The notes under the pieces are model-generated. The model saw only the letters and a program-made list of their open reading frames with translations. It had not been told where the DNA came from and searched no databases. Source: Streptomyces sp. H27-C3 (lineage in GTDB: Bacteria; Actinomycetota; Actinomycetes; Streptomycetales; Streptomycetaceae). From it: DNA of 64,000 nt. The stretch spans positions 124,001 to 188,000 of the forward strand of contig NZ_JASITA010000006.1 of NCBI RefSeq assembly GCF_030063415.1, given 5' to 3'. Position 1 is the stretch's first letter; every line of letters starts with the position of its first letter. Position numbers and translations under genes: made by a program. Shown piece by piece: positions 49,014 to 58,089 of the stretch.

Positions 49014-50591
49014 GTGTCTTTGTTGTCAGAATTGACCATGCCCGGATCCGGCGTGCCGGGTCCGGAGCGGCAGGTCGGGGAAGTCGCGCCGGCGGGGGGC
49101 ATACGGGTCCGGGTGGTCTCCACCGAGCTGCCGCCCACCGATCCGCTCCAGCTGTACGAAGCCCTGGTCCGTACGCGGGAGCAGGACGATGTCTATCTCT
49201 TCGAGAGCCTGGACGGGCCCGATCAGGACCGGCACTACGCCGCCGTGGGATATGGGCGGCTGGCCGAGCTGCGCGTCTTCGCCGACCGGGTCGAGCTGGT
49301 GGCGGCCGGGGAACTGGGTGTGTCGCTGACCGCGGCGCTCTCGGCGGCCGTCGGCGCCGCGCGCAGTGAGCGGGGGGACGTACGCCAGTGGGCCGCCCGC
49401 GATTCCGGGGGCGTCTGGCGCATGCTGCGCGCGACGCAGGCCGCCTTCGTGCTGGACACCGAAGTGCCCACGTCCACCTTCGCCTTCGGGTTCCTCACCA
49501 CGTTGTCCTACGAAGCAGCCTGGATCATGGAGGAACTCCCCGAGCAGCACGTGGAGTCGGAGCAGCCGCGCTGCACGCTGACCCTGTTCCGGGACACCGT
49601 TTGGTACGACGTACGCGAGGGCGGAGTTCAGCATCTCTCGGCGCACGGCGACCAGTTGCCCCCGGAGAGCGGGCAGCCCTTGTGGGAGATCCTGGACGAG
49701 ATGAAGGGCCGGGGGCAGGCGGACGCGGCCGCGGTGGTGCCCGAGGCGCCCGTGCCACTGTCCGTGCGGGACAACGTGGACCGGGAGACGTTCGTCGCCC
49801 GCGCCGAGCGGTGCCTGGGACATATCGGAGTGGGCGACAGCTACCAGATTCAGATCGGCCACCGGATCGACGTCGAGACGGAGTTGACACCGCTCCAGGT
49901 CTACCAGCGGCTGCGCCACCGCAACCCGTCACCCTATATGTATCTGGTCCCGTGGGCCGGCCGGACGGTGATCGGCGCCAGCCCCGAGCTGTTCGTGCGG
50001 ATCCAGGACGGCAATATCTCCATGCGGCCCATCGCGGGCACCGCGCCGCGCGCCGCCGATCCGGCCGACGACGCCCGCCTGGTGGCCGGGCTGCGGGAGA
50101 GCGCCAAGGAGCAGGCCGAGCACGTGATGCTCGTCGACCTGTGCCGCAACGACATCGGGCGGGTCTGCGTACCCGGCACCCTGAGCGTCGACTCGATGAT
50201 GGAGGTCGAACCCTTCGCCTACGTCCACCACCTCGTCTCGACCGTGTCGGGCCGGGTCAGGGACGGTACGGACGTCTGGGCGTCGATCTGTGCGACCTTC
50301 CCCGCCGGGACCATGACCGGCGCGCCGAAGCTGCGCGCGATGGAGATCATCAGCGAGATCGAGGACAGCCCCCGGGGCATCTACGCCGGGGCGCTGGGAC
50401 TGATCGACGTACGCGGGTTCACCGTGCTCGCCCTGTGCATCCGTACCGCCGTCCACGACGGGCAGCGGTACAGCACGCAGGCATCGGCAGGGGTGGTCGC
50501 CGACTCGGTGCCCGCCGACGAGTGGCGCGAGACGCTGGCCAAGATGAGCGCCACGTACTGGGCACTGACCGGCGAGGAGCTGTTGAAGTGA
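49014..50591 (+). CDS. Anthranilate/ADIC synthase component I-like (TrpE family)
   Basis: 525 aa from GTG 49014 (AAAGG 8 bases upstream); ATG 49038 is the alternative. Chorismate-binding motifs: GDSYQIQIGHRI, PSPYMYLVPW, PIAGTAPR (about 339-346; Ala, not the Lys of PabB), YVHHLVSTVSG, GTMTGAPKLRAMEI. PIAGT indicates amination at C2, giving anthranilate or its dihydro precursor ADIC. LFES near residue 60 recalls the Trp-feedback LLES. Partner amidotransferase gene overlaps at the stop (GTGA). First gene of the cluster, not the housekeeping trp locus. Confidence 0.88.
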   Translation: MSLLSELTMPGSGVPGPERQVGEVAPAGGIRVRVVSTELPPTDPLQLYEALVRTREQDDVYLFESLDGPDQDRHYAAVGYGRLAELRVFADRVELVAAGELGVSLTAALSAAVGAARSERGDVRQWAARDSGGVWRMLRATQAAFVLDTEVPTSTFAFGFLTTLSYEAAWIMEELPEQHVESEQPRCTLTLFRDTVWYDVREGGVQHLSAHGDQLPPESGQPLWEILDEMKGRGQADAAAVVPEAPVPLSVRDNVDRETFVARAERCLGHIGVGDSYQIQIGHRIDVETELTPLQVYQRLRHRNPSPYMYLVPWAGRTVIGASPELFVRIQDGNISMRPIAGTAPRAADPADDARLVAGLRESAKEQAEHVMLVDLCRNDIGRVCVPGTLSVDSMMEVEPFAYVHHLVSTVSGRVRDGTDVWASICATFPAGTMTGAPKLRAMEIISEIEDSPRGIYAGALGLIDVRGFTVLALCIRTAVHDGQRYSTQASAGVVADSVPADEWRETLAKMSATYWALTGEELLK

Positions 50592-51193
50592 AGGTCCTGC
50601 TCGTCGACGCGTACGACAGCTTCAGCCACATCATCGACCAGTACCTGCTCACCCTGGGTGCCGAGACCGAGGTGGTGCGCTCGCGCACCCGCACGGTGGA
50701 GCAGCTGGTGGACTCGGCGCCCGACGCCGTGGTCCTGGGCCCCGGCCCCGGACACCCGGCCGACTCGGGGCACGTCGAGCTGGTGCACGCCTTCGCCGGG
50801 CGGGTGCCGCTGCTCGGAGTCTGCCTCGGGCATCAGGCGATCGGCCTCGCGTACGGGGCGGAGGTCGCCGTCGCCAAGCATCTGATGCACGGCAAGACGA
50901 GTCCGGTCGAGCACGACGGGCAGGGGGTGTTCGTGGGCGCCGCGACGCCGCTGACCGTCACCCGCTACCACTCGCTGATCGTCACCGGGGCGCCGACGGG
51001 GCTCGCGGTGACGGCGACCTCGCTCGACGACGGCTATGTGATGGGGCTGCGGCACCGGACGCTCGCCGTCGAGGGGGTGCAGTTCCATCCGGAGAGTGTG
51101 ACCACCGACGACGGGCTGCGGCTCTTCGGGAACTTCCTGGCGGGGGTTCGCGATGCGCGCCCCACGGTGGGAGCGCCCGTGCCCGCTCACTGA
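50588..51193 (+). CDS. Glutamine amidotransferase, TrpG/PabA-like
   Basis: 201 aa, GTG 50588. Triad: Cys79 in LLGVCLGHQAIG, His and Glu in VEGVQFHPESV. Oxyanion loop VLGPGPGHPAD. Supplies ammonia to the TrpE-like partner. Some residues of the usual GKTSPVEHDG loop are kept. Paired gene order E-G as in dedicated secondary-metabolite sets. Confidence 0.92.
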   Translation: MKVLLVDAYDSFSHIIDQYLLTLGAETEVVRSRTRTVEQLVDSAPDAVVLGPGPGHPADSGHVELVHAFAGRVPLLGVCLGHQAIGLAYGAEVAVAKHLMHGKTSPVEHDGQGVFVGAATPLTVTRYHSLIVTGAPTGLAVTATSLDDGYVMGLRHRTLAVEGVQFHPESVTTDDGLRLFGNFLAGVRDARPTVGAPVPAH

Positions 51194-51261
51194 GCGGCCG
51201 CGGGGGACGCGGACGGTACGGGTAAGGGGACGCAGGTCAGGTATGGATTCGGGGGGATCAA

Positions 51262-51972
51262 ATGCAGGAAAACGAGATGCCGTTGGCTGTGGTGACCGGC
51301 GCCGCCGGCGGCATCGGCCGCGCCGTCACGGCGGAGCTCGCCCACGCCGGACACCGCGTACTGGCCGTCGACGTCAAGGACGACGCCGACCCGGCCGCGC
51401 ACGCCGCGCTCACCGCCGACCTCGGGGTACCGGCCGCCGCCGATGAGCTGTTCCAGCTGATCGAGGAGCGGTACGGGCTGCCGTCGGTCCTGGTCAACAA
51501 CGCCGGGATCTACGAGGCCAGGGACTTCCTGGACTACGACGCGGAGAGCTACCGCCGGGTCTTCGACATCAACGCAGGGGCCGCCTTCTTCTGTACGCAG
51601 ACGCTGGCCCGCCGTCTCATCGCCGCCGGGCGGCCCGGCAGCGTCGTCAACATCGCCTCCATCAGCGGCCAGAGCGGCAGTCCGGACGCCGCGTACGGGG
51701 CGTCCAAGGGCGCCGTGATCGCGCTGACCCGATCCCTGGGGCGGTCCCTCGCACCGCACCGGATCCGGGTCAACGCCGTCGCTCCCGGCCTGATCGACAC
51801 CCCGATGGCCGCACGTATCCCCGCCGACCGGGCGGCCGACTACCGCGAACAGATCCCGCAGGCACGGTTCGGCGAGGCCGCCGAGGTGGCCTCCGCCGTG
51901 TGCTACCTCGCGGGACCCGGCGCGAGCTATGTCACCGCGAGCGTGCTCGACGTCAACGGCGGCCTGCACTGA
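51262..51972 (+). CDS. Short-chain dehydrogenase/reductase
   Basis: 236 aa classical SDR. Cofactor loop TGAAGGIG (12-19), Asp in LAVDVKDD (NAD preference), NNAG, catalytic Ser133-Tyr145-Lys149 (AAYGASKG), VAPGLIDTPM. Relatives oxidise dihydrodiols or reduce ketones; BacC of bacilysin is an SDR too. In this cluster it may dehydrogenate a cyclohexadienyl or reduced intermediate. Confidence 0.88.
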   Translation: MQENEMPLAVVTGAAGGIGRAVTAELAHAGHRVLAVDVKDDADPAAHAALTADLGVPAAADELFQLIEERYGLPSVLVNNAGIYEARDFLDYDAESYRRVFDINAGAAFFCTQTLARRLIAAGRPGSVVNIASISGQSGSPDAAYGASKGAVIALTRSLGRSLAPHRIRVNAVAPGLIDTPMAARIPADRAADYREQIPQARFGEAAEVASAVCYLAGPGASYVTASVLDVNGGLH

Positions 51973-52045
51973 CCCAGGCGTGACCGGACGGCCGCCTGTG
52001 CTGACCCAGGCGTGACCGGACGGCCGCCTGTGCTGACACAGGCGT
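51969..52045 (+). repeat. 32-bp tandem duplication after the SDR gene
   Basis: A 32-bp unit starting CTGACCCAGGCGTGACCGG at 51969-52000, perfect copy at 52001-52032, 12-base third part. The first copy includes the SDR stop codon, so the array arose from the gene end. The gap to 52224 has no other gene. Confidence 0.9.
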
Positions 52046-52224
52046 CTCGGCACGGGGTCGAGCATCACCGCGTAACGGGCGTCACGGCGTCACGGTGCGA
52101 CGACGTACAGCCGACCGGCATACCGGCCCGATCAGCCATCCACCACCCAACGACTTCCCCTGCCCGGAGCGCCCTCGTGCCGTCCCGCCCTGCGCGCTTT
52201 CCACCCCGAGAGGACCTTTCGCCC

Positions 52225-53646
52225 ATGTGGCTGCCCACGCACGGCCCCGCGGCCGACTTCGCCGCGCGGTATCTCGAACTGCACCAGGCCTTCTACGACC
52301 GCACGCTGACCGAGCAGGCGCTGGACGACTGGCGAGCCAGTCAGCTGCGTACCGTGCTCGACCAGGTCCGAACCGGTTCGCCCTTCTACGCCCGGCACTT
52401 GAAGGACGTTGACCTGGGCGCGGTGACCCCGGACGGCCTTGAGGCGCTGCCCTTCACCACCAAGGCCCAGCTGCGCGAGGAAATGCTCGACGTCCTCAGC
52501 CGGCCGCTCACCGATGCGCTGTTCTTCTACGAGACCACCGGCACCACCGGCGCGGCGACGCCGTGCCCCCGCGACGGACGCGAGATCGTCGCGAGCAACG
52601 CCCACATCACCGAGTCCTGGTCGTCCATCTTCCGCCACCACTTCGGCGAACACGCCCCGCGCATCGGCCTGATGGGCCCCACGGAGGTGCACTCGTTCGG
52701 CGACACGCTCGGGGACATCGCCCGCAACGTCGGGTCGCTCAACGCCAAGATCTGGCCCTACTCCCCGGTCATCGGCTTCGGCAAGGCCCTGCAGCTGATG
52801 AAGGAGTTGGAGCTGGAGGTGATCTGCTGCACCCCTGGCGTTGCTCTCACTCTCGCCAAGGCCGCCGAACACCACGGGTACGACCTGCGCCGTGACTTCT
52901 CCGTCAAGCTACTGCTGGTCACCGGCGAGATGTGCACCCCGGCGCTGGCGCACAACCTGGAGACGGTCTGGGGCGCGGACGTCTACAACATCCTGTACGG
53001 ATCGCAGGAGGCCTTCGTCGTGGCGACGGCCTGCCGCAACAAGCGCATGCACCTGTCGCAGACCAACTACCTCATCGAGGTGGTGGACCCGGAGACCGGC
53101 GAGTCCCACGGACCGCGCGGCAGCGGCGAGTTGACCGTGACCATGCTGGTCGACGGTGTGAAGCCGCTGATCCGCTACCGCACCGGCGACGCCGTGGTGA
53201 TCGAGGCGTCGGACTGCGACTGCGAGATGCCGGGTGATCTCGTACGGATCGTCGGGCGCACCCTGGACCGGCTGGAACTCGGCGGGCAGCGGTTCACCGC
53301 CGGGCAGATCGAGACCGCCGTCATGACCGGGGTCACGGGATCCGCCGGGTACCAGGTGGTGATCGAGCACGACGACGCGGGGCAGGACCGCCTCACCGTC
53401 CGCCTCGAACTGCTCAAGGGGCTGGTCGAGGACTCCGCCGCACTCGCCGATGCCGTACGGGCGAGGGCCGCCGATGCGCTCGGGGTGTCCGTCGCCGTCG
53501 AGCTCAGTGACGGGCTCGACCCCATCGTCAGCACCGGCGCCTTCGTCAGCTGGAAGGCGGCTCGCATCGTGGACCGGCGCGGCACACCCGACCACGAGAC
53601 CGAAGTGGCCCGGAAGATGGCGGCGAACCGTGGCTATGAGCGCTGA
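52225..53646 (+). CDS. PaaK-like adenylate-forming ligase
   Basis: 473 aa; GAGAGGA before ATG 52225. P-loop FYETTGTTGAATPCP, YGSQEAFVVATACR, LIRYRTGDAVVIE, VGRTLDRLELGGQRFTAGQI. The C-terminal catalytic region differs from PaaK (no obvious Lys near the end). Members activate aromatic acids as AMP esters for CoA or carrier transfer. Substrate may be anthranilate or a derivative. No carrier protein lies near. Confidence 0.85.
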   Translation: MWLPTHGPAADFAARYLELHQAFYDRTLTEQALDDWRASQLRTVLDQVRTGSPFYARHLKDVDLGAVTPDGLEALPFTTKAQLREEMLDVLSRPLTDALFFYETTGTTGAATPCPRDGREIVASNAHITESWSSIFRHHFGEHAPRIGLMGPTEVHSFGDTLGDIARNVGSLNAKIWPYSPVIGFGKALQLMKELELEVICCTPGVALTLAKAAEHHGYDLRRDFSVKLLLVTGEMCTPALAHNLETVWGADVYNILYGSQEAFVVATACRNKRMHLSQTNYLIEVVDPETGESHGPRGSGELTVTMLVDGVKPLIRYRTGDAVVIEASDCDCEMPGDLVRIVGRTLDRLELGGQRFTAGQIETAVMTGVTGSAGYQVVIEHDDAGQDRLTVRLELLKGLVEDSAALADAVRARAADALGVSVAVELSDGLDPIVSTGAFVSWKAARIVDRRGTPDHETEVARKMAANRGYER

Positions 53647-54310
53647 CATCGCTGCCCTGCCGGGGCCGCTCGCCGAGGAGTACACCGCGCGCTGGAGCGA
53701 TCTGACCGGGCGCTGGGCCGAGCAGCCAGGCACCACCCTGGGCACACTCGGGCCGGACGGCACATCCAGCCAGCTGGCCGCCCGCTTTCTCGCACGGCAA
53801 CACGGTCTGTCCGTCGAGCTTTTCGACACCTTCGATGAAGTGTTGGCCCAACTTGTGGGCCGGAAAGTCGACTTCGCGCTGGTGCCGAGTGCCTACCAGG
53901 GGCTGACCCGCTTCCACTGGCACCGCGACCTGCGGCTCCGGGCATTCTTCCCGCAGGCCACCCCGGAGTACGGGATCGCCGCCCCGGCCGCAGCGGCAGC
54001 CGAAGCGGGAACGGGCGATGGGTCGGCGAGCAATGGGCCGGTCACGGTCGCTGCCATGTGGGAGGTCCGCAGGATCTACGCCGAGGTGGTGCCCGCCGCA
54101 CTGCGCGACCGCGAGGTGCGGTGGGTCGACGCGGCATCCACGCAGCACGCCGCCGAGATCGTGGCCGCGGGCGGCGCCGAACTCGCGGTCACCAATGCCC
54201 CCGGGGTACGGCTCCACGGTCTGCGCTGGGTGGCCACCCGGCCGGGCGCGGAGATCCTCTGGACCCTGTTCGGGCACGCGGAGGCCGCCGAACTGCCCAT
54301 CCCTGCCTGA
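53636..54310 (+). CDS. BacA-like prephenate decarboxylase homologue
   Basis: 224 aa, ATG 53636 inside the previous gene. LGTLGPDGTSSQLAARFL, LFDTFDEVLAQLV, FALVPSAYQGLTRFHWHRDL, STQHAAEIVAAGGAELAVTN, WTLFGHAEA. This is the periplasmic-binding-like prephenate-dehydratase fold, but the T-R-F catalytic motif of the dehydratase is absent and the segments match BacA of bacilysin (also AerD and SalX type), which decarboxylates prephenate without aromatising. A 15-residue Ala/Gly insertion lies near residue 120. The product would be a dihydro-hydroxyphenylpyruvate-type acid. Confidence 0.75.
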   Translation: MSADIAALPGPLAEEYTARWSDLTGRWAEQPGTTLGTLGPDGTSSQLAARFLARQHGLSVELFDTFDEVLAQLVGRKVDFALVPSAYQGLTRFHWHRDLRLRAFFPQATPEYGIAAPAAAAAEAGTGDGSASNGPVTVAAMWEVRRIYAEVVPAALRDREVRWVDAASTQHAAEIVAAGGAELAVTNAPGVRLHGLRWVATRPGAEILWTLFGHAEAAELPIPA

Positions 54311-54376
54311 CCACTCCCGCCCGTATCCGGCCGTCCAACGTCCGCATCCGGCCGTCCAGCACTGGAGATTTCCGAC

Positions 54377-55666
54377 GTGTCCCGCAGAACCCTGCTCCAC
54401 CGCGCCACGGTCCAGGAGGGCCTGGGCAAGGCGTCCCTGCCGCGCCACAGCGTGCTGATCGACGGCGACCGCGTCGAGGCGGTCATGCCCGACGACCTGG
54501 CCCCGGTGCACGCGCCCGATGTCGACGTCCTCGACCTGGCGGGCCGCACCGTCATGCCCGGCATGACGCTCGGGCACACCCACATCGCCTACCTCAACGT
54601 CCTCGACGGCCGGGAAATGCTGTTCAAGTACTCCATCCCGGAGGTGACGCTCGCCGCCGCCGAGAACACCACCAACCTCCTCGGCCTCGGCTACACCGGC
54701 TTCGTCGGCGCGGGCTCGGTCGCGGGCATCGACATGGCCCTGCGCCGCGCCGTCGACTCCGGACGGCTGCTCGGCCCCCGGATCACCCCGTGCAGCCGGG
54801 ACCTGATGGTGTCCGGGCCGCCCGAGCGGCGTAACCCGGAGGTCAAGAAGCGCATCCCCACGGACCTGATGCGGCTGGCCGACACCCCCGAGGAGATGGC
54901 CGCGTACGTCGCCGGGGAGATCGCCCAGGGCGCGGAGATCGTCAAGGTCTTCTCCTCCGGCGACGACACCTTCCCCAACGGCCGCTCCCACGAACTGCTC
55001 TTCACCGCAAAGGAGTTGGTGATCGCCACCCGGACGGCGCACGAGCACGGCGCCCGGGTACGGGCCCACTCGCGCGGCCTCGCCGGGATCCGCAACGCCA
55101 TCGCCGCAGGAGTCGACGTCATCGACCACGCCACCTACGCCGACGACGCGGCGCTCGACGCCATCGCCGAACGCGGGATCTTCGTCGTACCGAGCCTCTA
55201 CCAACCGCACATGCTGCTGACCACCGGCGGCGAGCACGGCAAGACCCCGGAGTACCTGGAGACGCTGGAGTTCGAGGCGGAGGTCGCGAACACGCTGCGG
55301 ATCCTGCCGCTCATGGTGGAGCTGGGCATCCCGGTCGTGGCCGGGGACGACTTCGGCTTCGCCTGGACCCCGCACGGCACGTACGCCAAGGAGCTTGAGC
55401 TCTACGTGACCATGGCGGGAATCCCCGCCCCGACCGTCCTGACCTGGGCCACCGCCAACGGCGCGCGGCTCGCGGGGCGCGGGGACGAGGCCGGGACCGT
55501 ACAGCCGGGGCGGCTCGCCGACCTCGTGGTGACCGACGGCGACCCCGCCGAGGACATCTCGGTGCTCAGCCGCCCCGGCGCCATCGAACTGGTGCTGCTC
55601 GGCGGCGCGACCGTCGCGGGCAGCACCGGGCCCTACCTTCCCCGTGTCACGGCAGGAGCCGCGTGA
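54377..55666 (+). CDS. Amidohydrolase (imidazolonepropionase-like)
   Basis: 429 aa from GTG 54377 (GGAG upstream). Metal motifs: GHTHIAYL, Lys in EIVKVFSSGD, RAHSRG, DVIDHATYAD, Asp in PVVAGDDFGFA. Composite domain edges LDLAGRTVMPGMT and LADLVVTDGDP. Cytoplasmic metal-dependent hydrolase of C-N bonds; could open a lactam or remove a protecting amide. Stop overlaps the MFS start. Confidence 0.85.
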   Translation: MSRRTLLHRATVQEGLGKASLPRHSVLIDGDRVEAVMPDDLAPVHAPDVDVLDLAGRTVMPGMTLGHTHIAYLNVLDGREMLFKYSIPEVTLAAAENTTNLLGLGYTGFVGAGSVAGIDMALRRAVDSGRLLGPRITPCSRDLMVSGPPERRNPEVKKRIPTDLMRLADTPEEMAAYVAGEIAQGAEIVKVFSSGDDTFPNGRSHELLFTAKELVIATRTAHEHGARVRAHSRGLAGIRNAIAAGVDVIDHATYADDAALDAIAERGIFVVPSLYQPHMLLTTGGEHGKTPEYLETLEFEAEVANTLRILPLMVELGIPVVAGDDFGFAWTPHGTYAKELELYVTMAGIPAPTVLTWATANGARLAGRGDEAGTVQPGRLADLVVTDGDPAEDISVLSRPGAIELVLLGGATVAGSTGPYLPRVTAGAA

Positions 55667-56925
55667 TGACCCGTACGAAACCCGCCCTGCCCGTCCTTCC
55701 GGTCCTCGCGATCGGCGCCTTCGCCATCGGCACCGACACCTTCGTGGTGGCCGGGGTGCTGCCCGAGGTGGCCGGCGACCTGTCGGCGAGCCTCGCCGAC
55801 GTCGGCTGGGTGAGCACCCTCTTCGCGCTCACCTACGCCGTCCTCGCTCCCGTGCTCGGCGCGCTCACCGGACGTCTGGAGCGCCGAACCGTCCTGGTGA
55901 TCTCCCTGCTGGTCTTCGCCCTGGGCAACGCCGCGTCCGCCCTCGCCCCCGGCCTCGGCGAGCTGCTCGCCGCCCGGGTCGCGACCGCGGCGGGCGCCGC
56001 CCTCTACATCCCCGCGGCCTCCGCGTCCGCCGCCGCCCTGTCGGCGCCCGAACGGCGCGGCCGGGCCATGGCCGTGGTCCTCGGCGGGCTCTCCGCCGCG
56101 ACGGTCGTGGGAGTGCCGTTCGGTACCTGGATGGCCGCGGACCTGGGCTGGCGGGCCACCTTCTGGCTGCTCACCGGGCTCGGTGTGCTGTGCGTCGCCG
56201 CCGTGGCCGGGGGGCTGCCCCAGGTACGGCTGCCGGCCGCGCCCGGACTGGCCGCGAGGCTGGCTCCGGTGCGGGACCTGCGGGTCCTGTTCACCGTGCT
56301 CACCACGCTGCTGTTCATGACGGGCGGCTACCTCGCCCTCACCTACATCGGCGCGGTCCTCGCCCCGGTGACCGGCGGCGACGGCAGCGAACTGGCCCTG
56401 CTGCTCCTGGTATTCGGCGTGCTGGCCGTCGCCGGCACGCTCCTCGGAGGCAGGGCCACCGACCGCTGGGGCGCGACGCCCGTCCTGCTCGCGTCGGTCG
56501 CGGGGCTCGCCGCCGTCCTCGTGACGCTGCCGCTGACCCGCGACCGGACGCTGACCGCGGCCGTGGCGATGGCGGCCTGGGGCATCACCGCGATGGCGAC
56601 CCAAACCCCGCAGCAGTACCGTCTGTTCGCGATCGCACCCACCTCGGGGCCGCTGCTCCTCTCGCTGAACTCCTCGGCCACCTTCGCCGGGATCTCGCTC
56701 GGCGGCTTCATCGGCGGCCGGGTGATCGGCGACGGCGGCGCGGGCGAAGTCGACCTGCTGGGCCCACTGGGCGCGGGCCTCGCGGCCCTGGCCCTGGTGA
56801 CGGCGCTCATCGGCGTACGGGTGAAACCACGCGACCGGGGGATCGAAGCCGACGCCGGATCGGCGGCTGGACCGGCGCCCGGGCCGGGTGGAGCGTCCGC
56901 CGAACCGGCGGGCAAGCGGGGCTGA
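55666..56925 (+). CDS. MFS transporter (DHA1-like)
   Basis: 419 aa, 12 helices, ATG 55666 (one base overlap TGATG; AGGAG 8 bases upstream). LTYAVLAPVLGALTGRLERR is motif A-like, and GFLVFALGNAASALAPGLGE-type helices follow. Likely exports the product; the second MFS in the cluster is of a different subtype. Confidence 0.88.
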   Translation: MTRTKPALPVLPVLAIGAFAIGTDTFVVAGVLPEVAGDLSASLADVGWVSTLFALTYAVLAPVLGALTGRLERRTVLVISLLVFALGNAASALAPGLGELLAARVATAAGAALYIPAASASAAALSAPERRGRAMAVVLGGLSAATVVGVPFGTWMAADLGWRATFWLLTGLGVLCVAAVAGGLPQVRLPAAPGLAARLAPVRDLRVLFTVLTTLLFMTGGYLALTYIGAVLAPVTGGDGSELALLLLVFGVLAVAGTLLGGRATDRWGATPVLLASVAGLAAVLVTLPLTRDRTLTAAVAMAAWGITAMATQTPQQYRLFAIAPTSGPLLLSLNSSATFAGISLGGFIGGRVIGDGGAGEVDLLGPLGAGLAALALVTALIGVRVKPRDRGIEADAGSAAGPAPGPGGASAEPAGKRG

Positions 56926-57217
56926 CCGGGCGGTGAGTCCGACCGGGCGGGGCCGGCCGGACGGGCGGGCGGGGCTGCACGGGTAGGCGGGCTGACCGGA
57001 CAGCGGTCGGGTACGGGCGGGATCGGCCACCCGGCACACGCCAAGTGGCCTCCCGGAATTGCCGGGAATTGGCCACAGCCGGGGACCCGCCGTCTCCCTA
57101 CTGTCAGACACGTCATCAGCGGTGCTCGGATCGCGGCCTTCGGATCACGGTCCCAGGGGTCAGGGGCCTCGGATCACGGTCCTCGGATCAGGGCCGCGGA
57201 TCCCGGATCGCAGATCA

Positions 57218-57270
57218 CGGACCCACCGACCCACGGACCCACGGACCCACGGACCCACGGACCCACGGAC
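57218..57270 (+). repeat. 8-bp tandem repeat CGGACCCA
   Basis: Six full units and a partial one (one unit CCGACCCA), just before the AGAAGGA of the B3/B4 gene. Also GGATCACGG-type repeats at 57143-57210. The 361-bp gap 56926-57286 has otherwise no gene. Confidence 0.9.
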
Positions 57271-57286
57271 AAGAAGGACCCCCTCC

Positions 57287-58057
57287 ATGGACAGCACCAC
57301 CCCCGGCGCAGGCGCCCTGACGGTCACGGTCGACGAGCGGTTGTCGGAGCGCGTTCCCGGCTATGTGCTCGGCCTGATCGCCGTACCGGACATCGAGGTC
57401 GTCCGGGTCGCGGCGGCCGTGGGCGCACTGCTCACGGCTGCCGAGGACGCGCTGCACAGCAGGCGGCTCAGCAAGGCGGACGTCTCCGCGCTGCCCACGA
57501 TCGCCGCCTGGCGGGACGCCTACCGGGCTGTCGACGTTAACCCCAACCGCTTTCCCTGCGCCGCCGAATCGGTGCTGCGCCGGGTGGCCAAGGGGGACAG
57601 GCTGCCGCGGATCAACTCCCTGGTGGACCTGTGCAACGCGGTGTCGCTCGGCAGCCGGCTGCCGGTCGCCTCCTGCGATGTGGGCGCCATTGAGGGGGAG
57701 CTGTCCGTACGGCTCGCCGACGGCAGCGAGACCTACCTGCCGCTCGGCGCACCCGACGCACCGGAGCACCCCGAGCCGGGCGAGGTCGTGTACGCCGACG
57801 GCCGAGGCCGGGCGCACTCGCGGCGCTGGAACTGGCGGCAGGGCGACGTGGTCAAGACCGACCTCGGCCGCCGCAGGCTCCTGATCACCGTCGAGGCGGC
57901 GCACGAGGGCGGCAGGGACGACGTCGACGAGGCGCTCGGCCGGGTCGCGGACGCGCTCGCCGGTCTCACCGGCGAGTTCGGGCGACCGCTGGTGCTCGAC
58001 CGGTCCACGCCGTCCGGGGAGCTGTTCGGCGCCCCGTCGTCCGCGACGGTCCGCTGA
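57287..58057 (+). CDS. B3/B4 tRNA-editing-domain protein
   Basis: 256 aa, ATG 57287 with AGAAGGA. Central motifs IAAWRDAYRAVDVNPNRFPC, AAESVLRRVAKGDRLPRINS, LVDLCNAVSLGSRLPVASCD, RRWNWRQGDVVKT are those of the B3/B4 domain of PheRS beta, which hydrolyses mis-charged Tyr-tRNAPhe. Stand-alone versions occur in bacteria. In a cluster that makes a Phe/Tyr-like compound it may protect the producer by editing tRNA charged with the analogue. That role is inferred. Confidence 0.85.
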   Translation: MDSTTPGAGALTVTVDERLSERVPGYVLGLIAVPDIEVVRVAAAVGALLTAAEDALHSRRLSKADVSALPTIAAWRDAYRAVDVNPNRFPCAAESVLRRVAKGDRLPRINSLVDLCNAVSLGSRLPVASCDVGAIEGELSVRLADGSETYLPLGAPDAPEHPEPGEVVYADGRGRAHSRRWNWRQGDVVKTDLGRRRLLITVEAAHEGGRDDVDEALGRVADALAGLTGEFGRPLVLDRSTPSGELFGAPSSATVR

Positions 58058-58089
58058 GCCCGCACCCCCACTCGCACGAGGAGACCCGC

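Noticed and set aside
49014..51193. Housekeeping trpEG or a phenazine locus
   Set aside because: No trpD/C/F or phz genes nearby; a dedicated regulator and specialised neighbours are present instead.
57218..57270. CRISPR array
   Set aside because: Units are 8 bp with no spacers, and no cas genes are present. The same applies to the 12-bp repeat at 63478 and the 13-bp repeat at 35355.
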